Both the position numbers and the translations under genes were made by a program. The notes under the pieces were generated by a model. The model did not search any database. It was given only the letters and a program-made list of their open reading frames with translations, and was not told where the DNA came from. From contig NC_037638.1 in assembly GCF_003254395.2 (NCBI RefSeq), positions 2,175,001 to 2,239,000 on the forward strand: a DNA stretch of 64,000 bases. The letters run 5' to 3'. This document shows positions 12,312-25,704 of this stretch, in pieces. Within the stretch, counting starts at the first letter, position 1; every line of letters starts with the position of its first letter. Origin of the DNA: Apis mellifera. Taxonomy: Eukaryota > Arthropoda > Insecta > Hymenoptera > Apidae.

Positions 12312-15300
12312 TTAAGAATTCATATTTGAAGGTGGTTTTTCTATTTTTGATTCCAAAGAAAATGGTGGAATTCTACAATCAAACGCATATCCATCTTCTC
12401 TTTCCATTCTAAATGTACCCCTAAAATGATATCATATAATTAAAATTTTTTTTAAATATAGAATTAACTTAGAAAATTTTTAACAATTTTATTTTATATT
12501 TTTTTTTATATTTTTATAATTAATTTTCTTTTTTTTCATTTAATTAACAGTCATTACAATATATTTTATGTAAATTTAAAAGAAATAATATTTTATTAAA
12601 TTTGTTAATTTTTTTAATTTTTAAATGAAATGAAAAAGATATATGAAATTTAAATACTATTTTATTATTATTTTTAAGAAATAATAAAATATTAATAAAA
12701 TACATACCACATATGTCCACTTGCAGCTTGTAAACTCACATGACTACTATATTGAAAAGCAGGTAACATCTTTGATAAAACAGGTTCCTGACCAACTACT
12801 CCTCGTCCTCGCACAGTTTCTAACGTACCAGAAAGGCTAAATATCCTCCAATGTCTTTCACGTAATTGTACGCTCAAATCTCCCAAATTTTCCAGACGAA
12901 TGCAATAACGCCACTAAATATTTTATTTAATCAGTGTAGAATTATTTATCTTAAGCTTGACCAACTCATAATTCACGATATTCATGAATTTTATAACATT
13001 ATATTTATAATTTTATAACATTGAAATAACAACTTTATAATATTAAAATAAATTTACAAAAATTAAACAAATATAATAAATAACAGATATTTAAAAAAGA
13101 AATAATATTGAAATTAGATTATAATATTTGATTATTTTTATTTTTTAAGTATTACTTCAATAAATATAGATTTTTTTCTATATTTTTATATTTTTTTGTT
13201 ATGCGTGAAATAATTAAAGTTGGTCAAACTTAACTTACATCTTGTATTATATAATATATAAAATGTTAAAAAAATCAATTTAGAATATATAATATGTAAT
13301 ATTGTAATGTGTAATAAATAGTATATAATAAATTAAATAAGAATCCTTATAAATACATAGATCAAAAACTCACCAGTTTTTGAGTTACCAACAATTTTGT
13401 ATGTATATAAGTAATGTAACTATCTTATGAGCTTCCATATGTTGTATGCAGCCTGAAAACAAAGAATTCTCTTGCAAATTTTTAATATCTATCAAAATTA
13501 TATCTTATTCTTGAACTTCCATATGTTGAATACCTTATAACTACTTACAGAGCTGCAAAGTTTTTCAAATTTCCAAGTCTTTAACAAGTTATTTGATAAG
13601 CATCCCAGATCTTTTAAACCTAAACATATCTTTTAAATCATTTAGTGATGAAGAATATACTGTTTTTTATAAAATTTCATAAAAATTAATTTAGTAAATT
13701 TAAATTGAAATATGAGAGTATTTTCAAACATAGAACATATACTTATATTATTAGTATACAAAATTATTGGTAACTCAAAAACATATGAGTTTTCATTCTA
13801 TATGTTTGCTAGAATATTTTCTTAAGTTTTCTGTTTGTAAATTATTATATAATTTTAATTTTTATTTTTTAATATTTTGTATTATAATAGTTACCCAATG
13901 TGCAGCTGTAGCTTGATTTCCTCTATAACCCATATAAAATGGAATAACAGTAACACGAATATTTTCAGTAGTTTCTTTATGTACATCTGATAATTCCAAC
14001 CATGGATGATTTTTTTTTTGCCATGCTCTGAGTGTTTCTTGTGCCACAAAACATGGCTCTTGATTTGGATTATATGCTAAGAATTTGTCAAATAATTCAT
14101 GCTGCAATGCAGTTTTTTCGTTTGTGGTATAAGGTAAAATATCTTCATGAGCAACATAATCCAATCCTGGTACTGTATATAAGCTATGACTGCTTTCGTG
14201 ATTACTCAAAAAGGTTACAGCTTCTGTTTGAGCACGCTACACATGTAAATATATGACAATGATTTATAATATTAATTTTTTTTCTATATATTTATATATA
14301 AAAAGATATTCTACTCTAGAAAATTAAAAAATCTAATTTCTATATTTTTTCATTTTTGTGAAGGAAATATTTTTGAAACGTTAAAATGAGAATATTAATA
14401 TTAATTATTAATAAATATGTTAAATTTCTTTATATAAATTATTCTTTTTCCAATACTTGATTCAAAAATAATTATCTAGATTAAAATATCTTTTTGTTAT
14501 ATTCATTAATTATACTTACTATAAAAGGATAATCTCTTTGGTCAATTAATACCTGATAAAATGTATGAGTTCTTCCTTTTACTTCTTTTCCCACACTATT
14601 GTAATGATCATTTGTGTTTCTGAATTAAAATAGAATTTTTATATAGTTTTTTAATATAAATTTAATTATTAAATAAAAAATTTACCCTTCTTTTTTATTT
14701 GGAATATCTCTGTCATAAACCCGTGCTGTCCAAGGAAACAATATTACACCACGATAACCAAATACTCTGTGTAGAATTAATTGACCAGTTTCATATTTTC
14801 CTTGTAATTTTGGTGTTTCCAATTTTCCTACTTCTGCCAATCTATAATATATTATAACTATATATATATAATATATATATATATCTTTAATATAATCAAT
14901 TAGTTTAAATTTTTATTAAAATATATAATAATGTACTAAATTAATGTTTTTTGTTTTTGGATAATACATAGTTATATAATATGCATTTATATATATATAT
15001 ACATATGAAATAAATTAATATAATACATAAAATTATACATAAAATTTTTAATTAATCAAAATATCTTTAAAAACAAAAATTATATAATATTAACAATATA
15101 TAATTATAATAAAATTTAATTTCATTATATACATATATGAAAAAATATATATATATTTGTGTATAGATATAGATGTATTTAATATTTTACTTTATTGAAT
15201 TAATGAAGTAATTTATAACGTTTACCTAATATGCCTTACGTGATACAAACAAATTTTTTTCGGTACTTTCAATAAATAGCATTTTAATTTACAAGTAAGA

Positions 15301-15317
15301 TTTCGTGTAAGTGCCAT
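12312..15317 (-). CDS. POLDIP2: Polymerase delta-interacting protein 2 (YccV-like + ApaG domains)
   Basis: Six coding exons on the minus strand: 15226-15317, 14686-14841, 14520-14619, 13895-14236, 12708-12913 and 12312-12420, giving 334 residues (human form is somewhat longer). Residues 1-30 are basic and hydrophobic with no acids, fitting a mitochondrial leader. Next comes a YccV/hemimethylated-DNA-binding-like domain (VFGYRGVILFPW, then VYDRD), and the C-terminal half is an ApaG beta-sandwich (TTENIRVTVIPFYMG, RERHWRIFSLSGT, GRGVVGQEPVLS, FQYSSHVSLQ). The protein family binds polymerase delta and PCNA and also acts in mitochondria, where it influences the ClpXP protease. It is head-to-head with RMND1, 1060 nt apart. 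The 981-nt fourth intron contains an inverted-repeat element. Confidence 0.96.
13356..13803. repeat. Inverted-repeat element in POLDIP2 intron (possible MITE)
   Basis: Two arms about 50 nt long face each other: 13356-13410 and 13741-13803. A 14-nt core (GTTTTTGAGTTACC at 13376-13389) recurs exactly as its reverse complement at 13769-13782, and similarity continues on both sides (ATAGA...AAAACTCA outward, AATTTTGTAT inward). The interior also carries an imperfect direct repeat around CTTCCATATGTTG near 13428 and 13513. No open reading frame lies inside, so a non-autonomous DNA transposon remnant or a large hairpin RNA are the candidate explanations. Confidence 0.65.
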
Positions 15318-16377
15318 ACTTTCTTGAAAAATATGTTTAATAAAATATAATTTTTAGTTTAGATTGTGCGATACTCGATCGAAAATACATGATAATGTCT
15401 TCTTGACATTTTGGTAGTTTTTTTACTACGTTACAACAACGAAGATCATGTGTTCTGTTAGATACGCATTTAGAAAAAAGGTGACTTCTCATGAAAGCAT
15501 AATATATGTCCAAAATAATGTAATATCGTATAAATATAAATAAATATAAATATAAAAAATAAATATAAAAATAAAATATAAAAATAAAATATAAATATAA
15601 AAAATATAAATAAATATAAATATAATTCCTTGAACTTAATTATATAATATTTATTTTAATTATTTTTACTATAGAAAAATTTAAATATGATAATGAAAAT
15701 AATGAAATATAAAAAATATAAAAATATAAATAAATGAAAATAATTTAAATAGCAAATATAAAAAATATTAATAAAATAATTTAATATAATAATTTTTCTA
15801 TTAATTATAAAATTATATAGAAATATATAATATAATAAATATTTTTATAATATAATATTATATTTTTATAATATTGTAAATAAATTTTAGTCAAAGTATT
15901 TTATGTTAAAATATCAAAAAATTTTAATATTTTTTATTATAAAATTTTTTATAAAAATAAAATTTTCTTTAAAAATAAAAAAAATATATATATAATACAA
16001 TTTTCCTAAAAATTTTTAATATAATAAATAATATAAATGATATTTTAAAATTCTTAATCAAAATTATGTTAAACATATTTATAAAAATTATTTGTATTAT
16101 AACTATTTTAATTTTTAATATTAATATTTAATATTTTTTTTAGTATTATATATATTTTTATACTATACTATAGTATGTAAGTATGTCACGTTGCAATTTG
16201 TAAATTCACAAATTCATTTATTTCTAATATAAATATTATTAAGTTTATTATTAAAAATAAAGCATAGATATTCAATTTTTAATTGAAATAAAAAATAATA
16301 AAAAAATTTAATGAAATATTTATTATTTCATGTTTGCTAAGTAAATTAAAAAAAAACTTGTAAAAATATTTTTTAGA
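15318..16377. other. Divergent spacer POLDIP2/RMND1, probable bidirectional promoter
   Basis: About 15330-15490 is GC-richer with CpGs and likely holds the POLDIP2 promoter. 15530-15790 is an A/T minisatellite-like stretch. Nothing coding was found. Confidence 0.5.
15534..15640. repeat. Degenerate AAATATAAAT tandem repeat
   Basis: Repeated units of AAATATAA and AAAATATAAA with variable spacing; A/T only with a purine-rich top strand. Confidence 0.75.
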
Positions 16378-19300
16378 ATGAATTGCATGATACATAAATA
16401 TTTTATTTCGATATGTAGAAATAATATTAATTTTGATACTTATAGAAAAATTAATACTGTTTTCACATCATGTAATGATGTTTTAACAACACATGTATTT
16501 ATGACAAAATTCAGTTCACAGTTATATCATAAAAATTCATTACATACTACCAAAGTTCGATTTAAAGAAATTAAGTCTAATTTAAAATTATTTGAGAATC
16601 AAAATAATTATTCTTCTGTTCAATTGAAGAAAAGACCTAAAAAAAGAAAATCTCTTTCTACAAATGAAGAAATTAATACTGTAAGTAAATATATTTTCTA
16701 ATAATTATTTTCTATAATACGTTTTCTAAAATATCTCAATATCTAATAATAAATTTATTAATTAATAAATTAATTATCTGATAATTTAATAAGAATTCTA
16801 TTTTTGTAGTCATATCGTATGAAAGCATTGGCTACTTCAGAAGAATATAATTTAGAATCTTTGGTGGAAGGTCTCATTGAACAAAATTTATATATACCAA
16901 GTAGTATAAATACATCAACAAATTGTGAGTATATTAAAATTAAATTTTATTTTTGATAAAAATTTACAAATAAGAATACGTATAAATTATTCTTATTATA
17001 ATTTTAGTTATATATTTTAAAGTATTATATTTTAAAGTATAACATCCTTTATGATATAATAAAACATATGATATAATAAAATATATTTATTATTTTATTA
17101 ATTATTTTATAATTATTTTATTTTAATAATTAAATTATTCTTTAAAATATATGATATAAGATGGATTTAATAGGAGAAATATTTTAATGAAATAGAAAAA
17201 TTTTTTAATAAAATAAAATTATAAAAAAAATTTTTATTTAATTATAATTTAATATCTATGATAAATAAAATACTTAATATATATAATAATAAGTTAATAA
17301 TTTTTGTTTCTTCTTAAAATATTTCATAAATATAATACTGTTTTAAAAAATATAATAATATAAAATTTTATAATTAAATTACTTAATTTTTTAGTTTTTT
17401 TATATTTTTTTCTTCCTAAAATTATTTATCATGCATTTAATATGTATATAAATTAGTTATATATGACAACACACGCGCGCGTGCGCGCGCATATACATAT
17501 AATTTAAAAAAATTAAATATTAAAAATATTTTTTATAATATATTTATTTTTTAAAAATAATTAATAAATAAATTTCTTACTAATGCAAATAAATTATTAT
17601 ATTATTTGAATAATATGCTTATTATTTATATTTATATAAATATAATTATACTATATTAAATAAAATAAATAAGATAATGAAGAAAATGTTAATAAGACTT
17701 AATGATTAAAATATTAAATAATAGCAATAAAAATAAGTTAAATATAAATATAATATGAAATATAAAAACTAAATATAATATGAAATAATAATTTATTTAA
17801 TAAGATGAATGATTAATAAATATTATTAAAAGATAATTTAATTTTTATTAAAAAGCTATTTTCATTAAAATAAGAATTATTATGTATTATTATATTTATC
17901 TAAAATATTTCATTATATAGCAGATAATAAAAAAGAGTATTTAGATTTAAATAAAGTTAAAAAAAATAAAATATTGTATTATTTATTAAAAATCTTTTTA
18001 TAAATTTTTGAGATTTTTTTCTTATTGCTTTCTTATTATAACGTATAAATAACAAAAAAAAATATAATAATATTAGTTCGTTAAATTTTAATAACCTTAA
18101 AAAAGAATAAGAAAAAAAAATGTTATGATAATATTAGGTTAGGTTTAAATTATATTTTAATTCTTTATCTTCGTTATCTAATATTTCATTATATTAAAGC
18201 TATTTTATAATTTTTTATAATTTTTTATCAATATTTCTATAATATCCTTAAGATTTATAAATATAAAATTGCATAAAGATATTATATCAGAATATATTTA
18301 AATTATATATAAAATATCTATAATCTGTGTAAAGTAAATAAAAATATTTGAATATTTACAGTTTTATTTATTTACAAGTTTTCAACATCAGACCCGAATA
18401 TTATATACAGATGAATTATTTATGATATATACTATATCTACTATAAAAGTCACAAATTAGTCACATACATATATACATATATAAATTGTAAATCTAATAC
18501 AAGAAGTAAATAAGTATGTATATATAATAATTTAAATTCATATAATTCAGATTTAAAATCTATAATTTGAATAGTTTTCTTAAGCATTTAAATTAAGAAA
18601 GAAATAATTATGGATTCAACATTATGTTTACCTTCGTCTAAAAAAGAGATTGAAGAATTAATTGAAAAAACAAAAGATTGGGCGCTCATGCATGGAATGT
18701 GCATGAGATCTAAACAAAATTTTAATAAAAATGTCCTACAATTTGCACCATTTATTCTAATGCCATCTCCATTTCCTAGAAAAGAATTTATAAATGCTTG
18801 TCAGATTCAAGTAATATTAAATATGCTTATACATAGAGTTGCTCAAGATTATAATTTTTTAAAAGAAACTTTAGAAGAAACTATTAAAGTTGATAATTTT
18901 ACTAAAGAATTATTTGAAATCTGTAAAATTATAAACAATGAAGGAGGTTCAGTACAAAAAATATCTCTTGGTATATTACGTTCAGACTTAATGTTGGATA
19001 CAACTTGTCCAGAAAAAGATAAAAATAAGAATATATATTGTTGTTGGAAACAAGTTGAAATAAATACAATTGCATCTGGCTTTGGTTGGTTAGGACCTGC
19101 TTCAACTGAATTACATAAGTTTGTTTTAAAAGAGCTTGGTTACCATAAAGAAATAAAAAATCTTCCAGAAAATAATGCATTACAAATAATATGTTCAAGT
19201 ATGATTAAAGCATGGATGATGTATGGAAATCAACAGTATGTTTCTTATTAGTATTTTTAATAATAAAAAATTGAATTTGATATATAGTTAAATTTAAAAA

Positions 19301-22210
19301 AAATTTAATTAACATACTTTAATACACAATTTTATCTCTTGCAGAGCAGTAATTTTGTTTGTCATTGAAGATATTACATATAATATTTGTGATCAACGTT
19401 TTCATGAATTTGAAATTAGAAAACAAAATCCAAATGTCAGAATCATTCGTAGAAATTTAACACAATTAACAGCTACTGCTAAATTGGGCTACAAAAAAGA
19501 ATTGATAGTAGATAATTATATTGTAGCTGTAGTGTATTACAGGTGTGGTTATGAACCTGGACAATATCACACACAAAAAGAATGGGAAGTAAGATTATTA
19601 ATAGAAAGATCTTTAGCAATTAAGTGTCCTACTATTCAGTATCATTTAGCAGGAACTAAAAAAGTTCAACAGACTCTTGCAAAGCCAGGTGTAATTAGTA
19701 GATTTTTAAAAAATGAAAAAACATGTGCAGAGATTACAGAAATATTCACTGGTAAGTGAATTATTTTATTAGTAATATATGATATTGAAATATGAATTGA
19801 AATATTATATTATTTTGTATAGAACTTTATGGATTAGACTTTGATGAACATGGAGATGCTGCTATAGAAATGGGAATCTCAGATCCACATCGTTTTGTAT
19901 TAAAACCTCAACGAGAAGGAGGTTGTAATAATAAATATGGATTAGATATAAAACATTTCTTAGAATCTGTAAAAAATAAGCAAGATAGAGTAGCTTGGAT
20001 TCTTATGGATAAAATTCGTCCTCCAATTCATAAAAGTTATATGGTTAGACCTGAAATTAATATAGATACTGAAGTGCAAGAATTAGTTTCTGAATTAGGA
20101 ATCTTTGGTGTTATAATAGCAGATGAAAATAATGTATATGTTAACAAACAAAGTGGTCATATGTTACGAACAAAGTTAGCTACTGCTAATGAAGGTGGTG
20201 TTGCAACAGGATTAGGTGCATGTGACAGTCCATTTTTAGTAGATTAAAAATGAAATCTTAACTATTAATAATACATAGAGTAATACATTAAAATTTTATT
20301 TTATTATAATGATTATATTGAACCATTAACTAATCAAATTTAATTAGTTTATATAGCATAATATTTATACATAATATTTCTAATATCCATTCTAACATCC
20401 ATTTATATCATAAATAATTATTTATATATAAAATCCCCATTTAAATATTTTTTATATATCTTTTCTTTCAATATAAAGTTAATATTTTTTTATATTTTAA
20501 TTTTACATTTATATTTCATACATAATACGTAATATATTATTAATATTTTTCTTCTGGGTAATATATATGTGTATTTATATATTATATTTTTTATGTTTAT
20601 ATTTATATATTTTATTTGATTAAATATTAAATTTTTTTAAATATTGATTAAATTGATTATAATGGATTATAAATATTTTATTATATCCTTTTAATTTTAT
20701 AACATTATTATTATATTTTAATTAATAAAAATTTTTATATAAACAACATGTTTCAACAAATTTATATAGGCATAAATAATAAAATATTATTAATGTAATT
20801 ATATTAAAATTAAAATTATATTAAAAAACAATATATAAAAAAAATATTTACTATATATTTAAAAAATGTATATTTTGTACAATTATATAATTTATATAAT
20901 TATATAAAAAAATATGTGCAACAATTTTAATAAATTTTTGTATTTTCAATATGATGATTGATATCTTATATATTATAAATTTTATATAATTCTTAAAATA
21001 TATATATTGTTAAATATTTACATATTTTCAAACAAATATATATAAATATAATTATTTATTTTATTTTTTTTTAAATCCTATATTTCCCAATCTAAAAAAT
21101 CAATTTAAAAAAATCATTAAATGTATAAGAATAATATATATCATTAGGTTTTACTTTATTTAGATTATTTTTACAGCTTTACCAGATGTTGTACATGCTG
21201 TGGCAAAGTACGAAGTAAATCATGAACCAAGAGAAATTTTCTTTTTTCGAGAAGGTACCATAGTAATGTGGAATATTTCTGAAATTGAATGTGAAAATTT
21301 ATTAGAATTCTTAAAAAAATATGAACAAAATCGTTACATGGATTTTGATGTACAATCTGAGAGTGAAGTGATGTGTTACAATTATGCAGAACATGGGTAA
21401 TAATTTAAGAGATTCAAATTTCATTATTTTTACAATAATTTTATAATTTTATTTTTATATATGTAAAAACAGTATATTTATTTAAAATAAAATATTTTGC
21501 AGAAAAAAAAATCATATAAAAAATGGTAACATTATTTTAGCTTTAAATGCAACAAAAGTAGATAAATATACATTTTCTAATGCAATTGCACAATCAGTGA
21601 AATTAGGCATATGGGAAGCATCTTTAGATAATTATATAGATTCCATAGAATTTGTTACTGAAGATTTAAAAGCTGGTAAAAAATTAAAAATGACTCAACA
21701 TGAAGTATTAAAAAAACAAGGAGAATTATTTGCATTGCGGCATTCTATTAATTTGAGCTCAGATTTATTAGATATTCCAGATTTCTATTGGGAAAGGGAA
21801 GATTTAGAACAACTTTATCAGGAAACTTGTTCATATTTTAATATTGCAAAACGCACAAAAGTAAGTATAAAAAATTATTAAATTAATTATTTAATATAAA
21901 TAAAATATAAAAAATTCTAATATAATAAAAAATAAATGATTCTTTATATCAAAATATATAAAATGTAAAATATAGAATGAAAATTTTTCATGGTATTTCA
22001 AGATAAATACTTATATAATACTTATATAAAGTTAATTTTATTTTATAGGTAATAAATGAAAAATTAAATCATTGTGTGGAGCTTGTAGCAATTTTATCTT
22101 CACATTTAAGCGATCGCCATCATATTCGTTTAGAATGGATGATTATTATTCTTATCATGGTTGAAGTTGTTTTTGAAATATTACATTATATTGATAAGTA
22201 TCTTTCATAA
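16378..22210 (+). CDS. RMND1: RMND1-like mitochondrial protein (DUF155), with a nested gene in intron 2
   Basis: Five coding exons: 16378-16680, 16810-16924, 21177-21396, 21503-21860 and 22049-22210, joining to 385 residues. The family signature is clear: MKALATSEEYNLESL, EIFFFREGTIVMWN, then FSNAIAQSVKLGIWEASLDNYI, a GELFALRHSINLSSDLLD block and PDFYWERE. A C-terminal hydrophobic segment after RLEWMI (about residues 362-380) is the expected membrane anchor. In vertebrates RMND1 is an inner-membrane protein needed for mitochondrial translation. The first ~80 residues are basic and poorly conserved, fitting a presequence. Exon 2 to exon 3 phase matches exactly (AAT T joined to CT), giving a TNSLP junction across a 4252-nt intron that contains the complete glutathione synthetase gene on the same strand. 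Confidence 0.93.
16925..18609 (+). other. RMND1 intron 2, part upstream of the nested GSS gene
   Basis: A/T-rich intron sequence that must also contain the GSS promoter. It includes a CG-rich alternating tract at 17469-17500. No coding exon is supported. Confidence 0.6.
17469..17500. repeat. CACACGCGCG/GTGCGCGCGC alternating tract
   Basis: 32 nt of perfect purine-pyrimidine alternation, rich in CG steps at its centre, in an otherwise almost G+C-free intron. It is a strong Z-DNA candidate about 1.1 kb upstream of the GSS start codon. Confidence 0.85.
18610..20247 (+). CDS. GSS: Glutathione synthetase, nested in RMND1 intron 2
   Basis: Three exons, 18610-19235, 19345-19751 and 19823-20247, join into 485 residues (vertebrate GSS about 474). 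The enzyme joins gamma-glutamylcysteine and glycine using ATP in the cytosol. Eukaryotic GSS features are seen in order: a TIASGFGWL substrate-binding region, CGYEPGQY, QLAGTKKVQQ-like HLAGTKKVQQTLAKPG, the ATP-grasp lysine and G-loop FVLKPQREGGCNN (Lys372), the ELGIFGV segment and C-terminal GHMLRTK and EGGVATGLGACD (alanine-rich loop). The third glycine usually seen in the G-loop is Cys379 here, and the family's variable DGY/AGY position reads CGY. The gene has its own introns, so it is not a retrocopy. Confidence 0.95.
20248..21176 (+). other. GSS 3' flank and end of RMND1 intron 2
   Basis: Nearly pure A/T sequence between the GSS stop codon and the RMND1 exon 3 acceptor (TTTTTACAG). No other feature was seen. 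Confidence 0.65.
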
Positions 22211-25200
22211 TGTAATTATATATAAAATAATTGATAATAATAATTAATAGCAGTCATTATGTATTTAATTGTAAAAAAATAGATATATAAAAATAAAATT
22301 TATATTATTGGAAAAAAAAAATTTTTTAATTTTATAAATTGTGTATTTATTAGTATTAATATATTCATTTTATAATATTTCTTTTATTTTTTTGCATTGT
22401 CTTTTTACTATTATGATGAAATATATTTAATTAAGTTAAATATAAATATTATCTTCAATTTTTACATAAAATTTAGTTAATATCAATAGGTTTGAAATAC
22501 CATGTTTCAATAATTGTAATATAAAACAAAGACACTTATTCTATATTATATAATTGTTATTCACAATTGTTATCATATATCTTTATTTACATTAATGAAA
22601 ATTATAAAAATATATTTTTAAATTAAATTATATTATTTATTATTAATCAAAACTTAGCTTTCATAATTTTATATAATATATACATAAATAATATATACAT
22701 AATATATATACATAAATAATATATACATTTTTAATATATACATTTTAAAGTAATACTCTGTAATATTATATATAATATATAGTTACATATGTATATGAAT
22801 ATATATGTATATATAAAATATATACGCTATATACGCTATATATAAAATAATTGAATGAAATTTTTAGTTTTTTATGCAATTTAAACTTATTAAATATTTT
22901 TTTCAACATTAATTTGTTTTTTTATTTAGTTTAAAACTTTCAGAACATATATAAATGTAAAATTTCTTTCACGAACAATATAAAATGAACGAAATTAAAA
23001 ATTATTTTTACGAGATTATATTAATTATATAGAACAGAAATAAATAAAAAACAAATATCTGTTGCTTTAGTTTTTGTTTTTTTTTTAATTCAATAGTAAT
23101 ACTGTATCATAGGTACATAGGTAACTGAATTTTTTAGTTAGATACATCCCTGTGAATTGTACGCACCCTTCTGCGCTTGTATCGAAAGTGAAACGGAATT
23201 GTAAAGCCAGTATCAGCTATAATAGTACCCACTTGTCGGATAGCTAGTACCGTGGCAAGTTCAATTCTGTGCTCATTTATTTCTTCATCCAATAATATCT
23301 TAGATAATTATTGAAATTATATTATGCATTTTGTAATTCTTTATAAATCATTTAATCATTTATGATTATGTTAATTCGAAGCAGTTATTCACTTGTAAAT
23401 TACATATTACACGTTAAAGTATATTTATGTAAGTATAAATATATTCACATAGTTTGAAATAGTTTTCATATCAAAATTAAATTTCACTTATAAATAGTTA
23501 TGATAAGCGTTTAAATTAATACACATAAACGAATCATATTAATTTAAAATATTAAACATCATATGTTTAATTTACGTTTGTTTTTATCTCTACATGTATA
23601 TATTCAAAATTATGCGGGTCTAGTAATCATTATTAAACCGTAAAAAAAAAAAAAAGAAGAAAAAAGAAAAATTGAATCTTTATTTTAATTTTTTCTTCTC
23701 TAAAATTTCTTATATATTTTATATAATATGATATATAAATTTAAACAGAAATTAAAATTCAAATCAAAATGTTTTATATCAAACATATCATTAAATAATA
23801 ATATATTAATTAAAACTATATGTAATTTATTGCATTAATGATGAATATATTCATGTGTGTTTTTGCTCTTTGTGTAAAAGAATTCTATTTACCGCAATCC
23901 TGTGAGTAATAATGGCATGCGTCACGAGCTTCGATTGATCGCCTGTTAACGTAGGACTTCCGCGCTCATTTTTTTTTATTCAGTTACGATACGATTGCCA
24001 CGCGTCACAAATTTCTTCCTCTCTGTTCCACTTTTTGTACTTTTTTTCTTTCAACAAATGCATCATTATTTAGATAATATACTATAGTTAATGAGCCAAT
24101 TTTTGTTAATTCATTTATAACTTTTTCTTTTATTATTCATTTTTGCTTTTATGTAAGTACATATGTTTTTGATTTATTTAAAATAACAAATAATTACATT
24201 TAAGAATTAAAATAATTCAAAAATAAATAAATACTACATTTTAAAAAATCGTAACGATTTTAGATATTACAATTTCTTTTATATTTTTAGTAATTTTATT
24301 TTCTACAACAATTTCATAAATTATTTATTCGCTATATTCATTTTGTACTTTTTCTTTTGAATATCTTATGAAATTAAAATCTTTTGTAAATTTAATATAT
24401 TGTTACGTTGATATGTTAAGAAAGTAAGAATCGTTGTAGGTATGAACCACATTGAAATATCGATTTAGGTCCAAATATAGTTTCCCTTTAGCTACTTAAA
24501 TAATATAGGAACGGAAGTATAGTAAATACTTGTTGCGCATCTATTTTGAGCGGAAACTGTTCTTTTAAACTTTAATTTTATCTAAGTAGTTTTTCCATTA
24601 TACGTTATTAACATTTTTCAATATTAAATTATAATTAAATAATCAGATATTTAATAAATTATATAAATTATTAAATTTATTATATTATTATAATAAATTA
24701 TTAATAATATTAAATTATTACATATAGAATATTTATAGAATAGTATTTATTCTATAAAAACTAATTTAATTCTTTTTATGAATTCTTTTTATAATATTTT
24801 AATAATAAAACTTTTTAATCAAATTTTCATAAATTTTTTGATATTTTTGATATCATTAAATCATTAAATCAAATAATAATTTTATTTTATTAAAAAATTA
24901 AGAAGAAATCGAAAGTTGAAGTATTAATTATTAATATAAAATAATATAATTTTTCAATACAATTATTTTTTTCTTACATATATATATATTTATTTGCTTT
25001 AAATTTTTTTTTATAAAGCAGTTTATTAAATTAAAAAACTGCTTTTTGATGTTTAAAAAATATATAAATTTATTAGCTAATTCTTCAAATTTTTTAAACA
25101 AATTGTAAGAATTGAAAAATGCAAATTACACAGATGTCAGGAATTCCAATATAATAATGGAATGTAAAGAATTGTTAAATATAATATGAAACATACAATT

Positions 25201-25704
25201 TTTAATTTGAAAGGAAAAATTTATTTAAATTTATTTAAACGGATAGAAATATTATACTCGATACAAGATATATATATCAGATGTAATCAAAGTGATTCAT
25301 ATATATATCACAAAGTTTATTAATTCTTTTTATAAAATTTAAATTTTTTGATACTATCATTATAGAAAATTTAATTATTATGAAATTAAAAATTATTATG
25401 AAAATAAATCATGATATAGCATAAAATCATACAGAGTAAAAATGATATATATGAAATACAATATGTGATATAACAATTGATTCGTTTTAATGTACAAAGA
25501 ATTACGAAAAAAAATATAAAAATTATTTTGCAAAAGTTACTATTATTTATAAAAATTATTTGATTAACATTTTTTATATATTATATTCTACGATTCTAAT
25601 ATCAAATTGTAATTGATTGCATATTTTTATTCTCTAGACTGATGTATATTAAAAAATATTCATAATATATTTAAATTAATTTCAAAAGCGTATTAAATTG
25701 AAAA
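22211..25704. other. Spacer with several GC-richer islets upstream of rabphilin
   Basis: Mostly A/T, with microsatellite-like TATACAT repeats at about 22665-22850. Three compositional islets stand out: 23115-23290, 23880-24020 and 24420-24580. The first has a 53-codon open frame on the minus strand ending at a TAA at 23137, but an open frame of this length at moderate GC is not significant alone. These islets may be rabphilin promoters or non-coding first exons. Confidence 0.45.

Noticed and set aside
17921..18003. In-phase terminal exon of RMND1 (acceptor CATTATATAG, then 27 codons and a stop)
   Set aside because: It would truncate RMND1 before its conserved domain, and the encoded Lys/Leu-rich tail is low complexity. 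The acceptor at 21177 restores the family sequence exactly.
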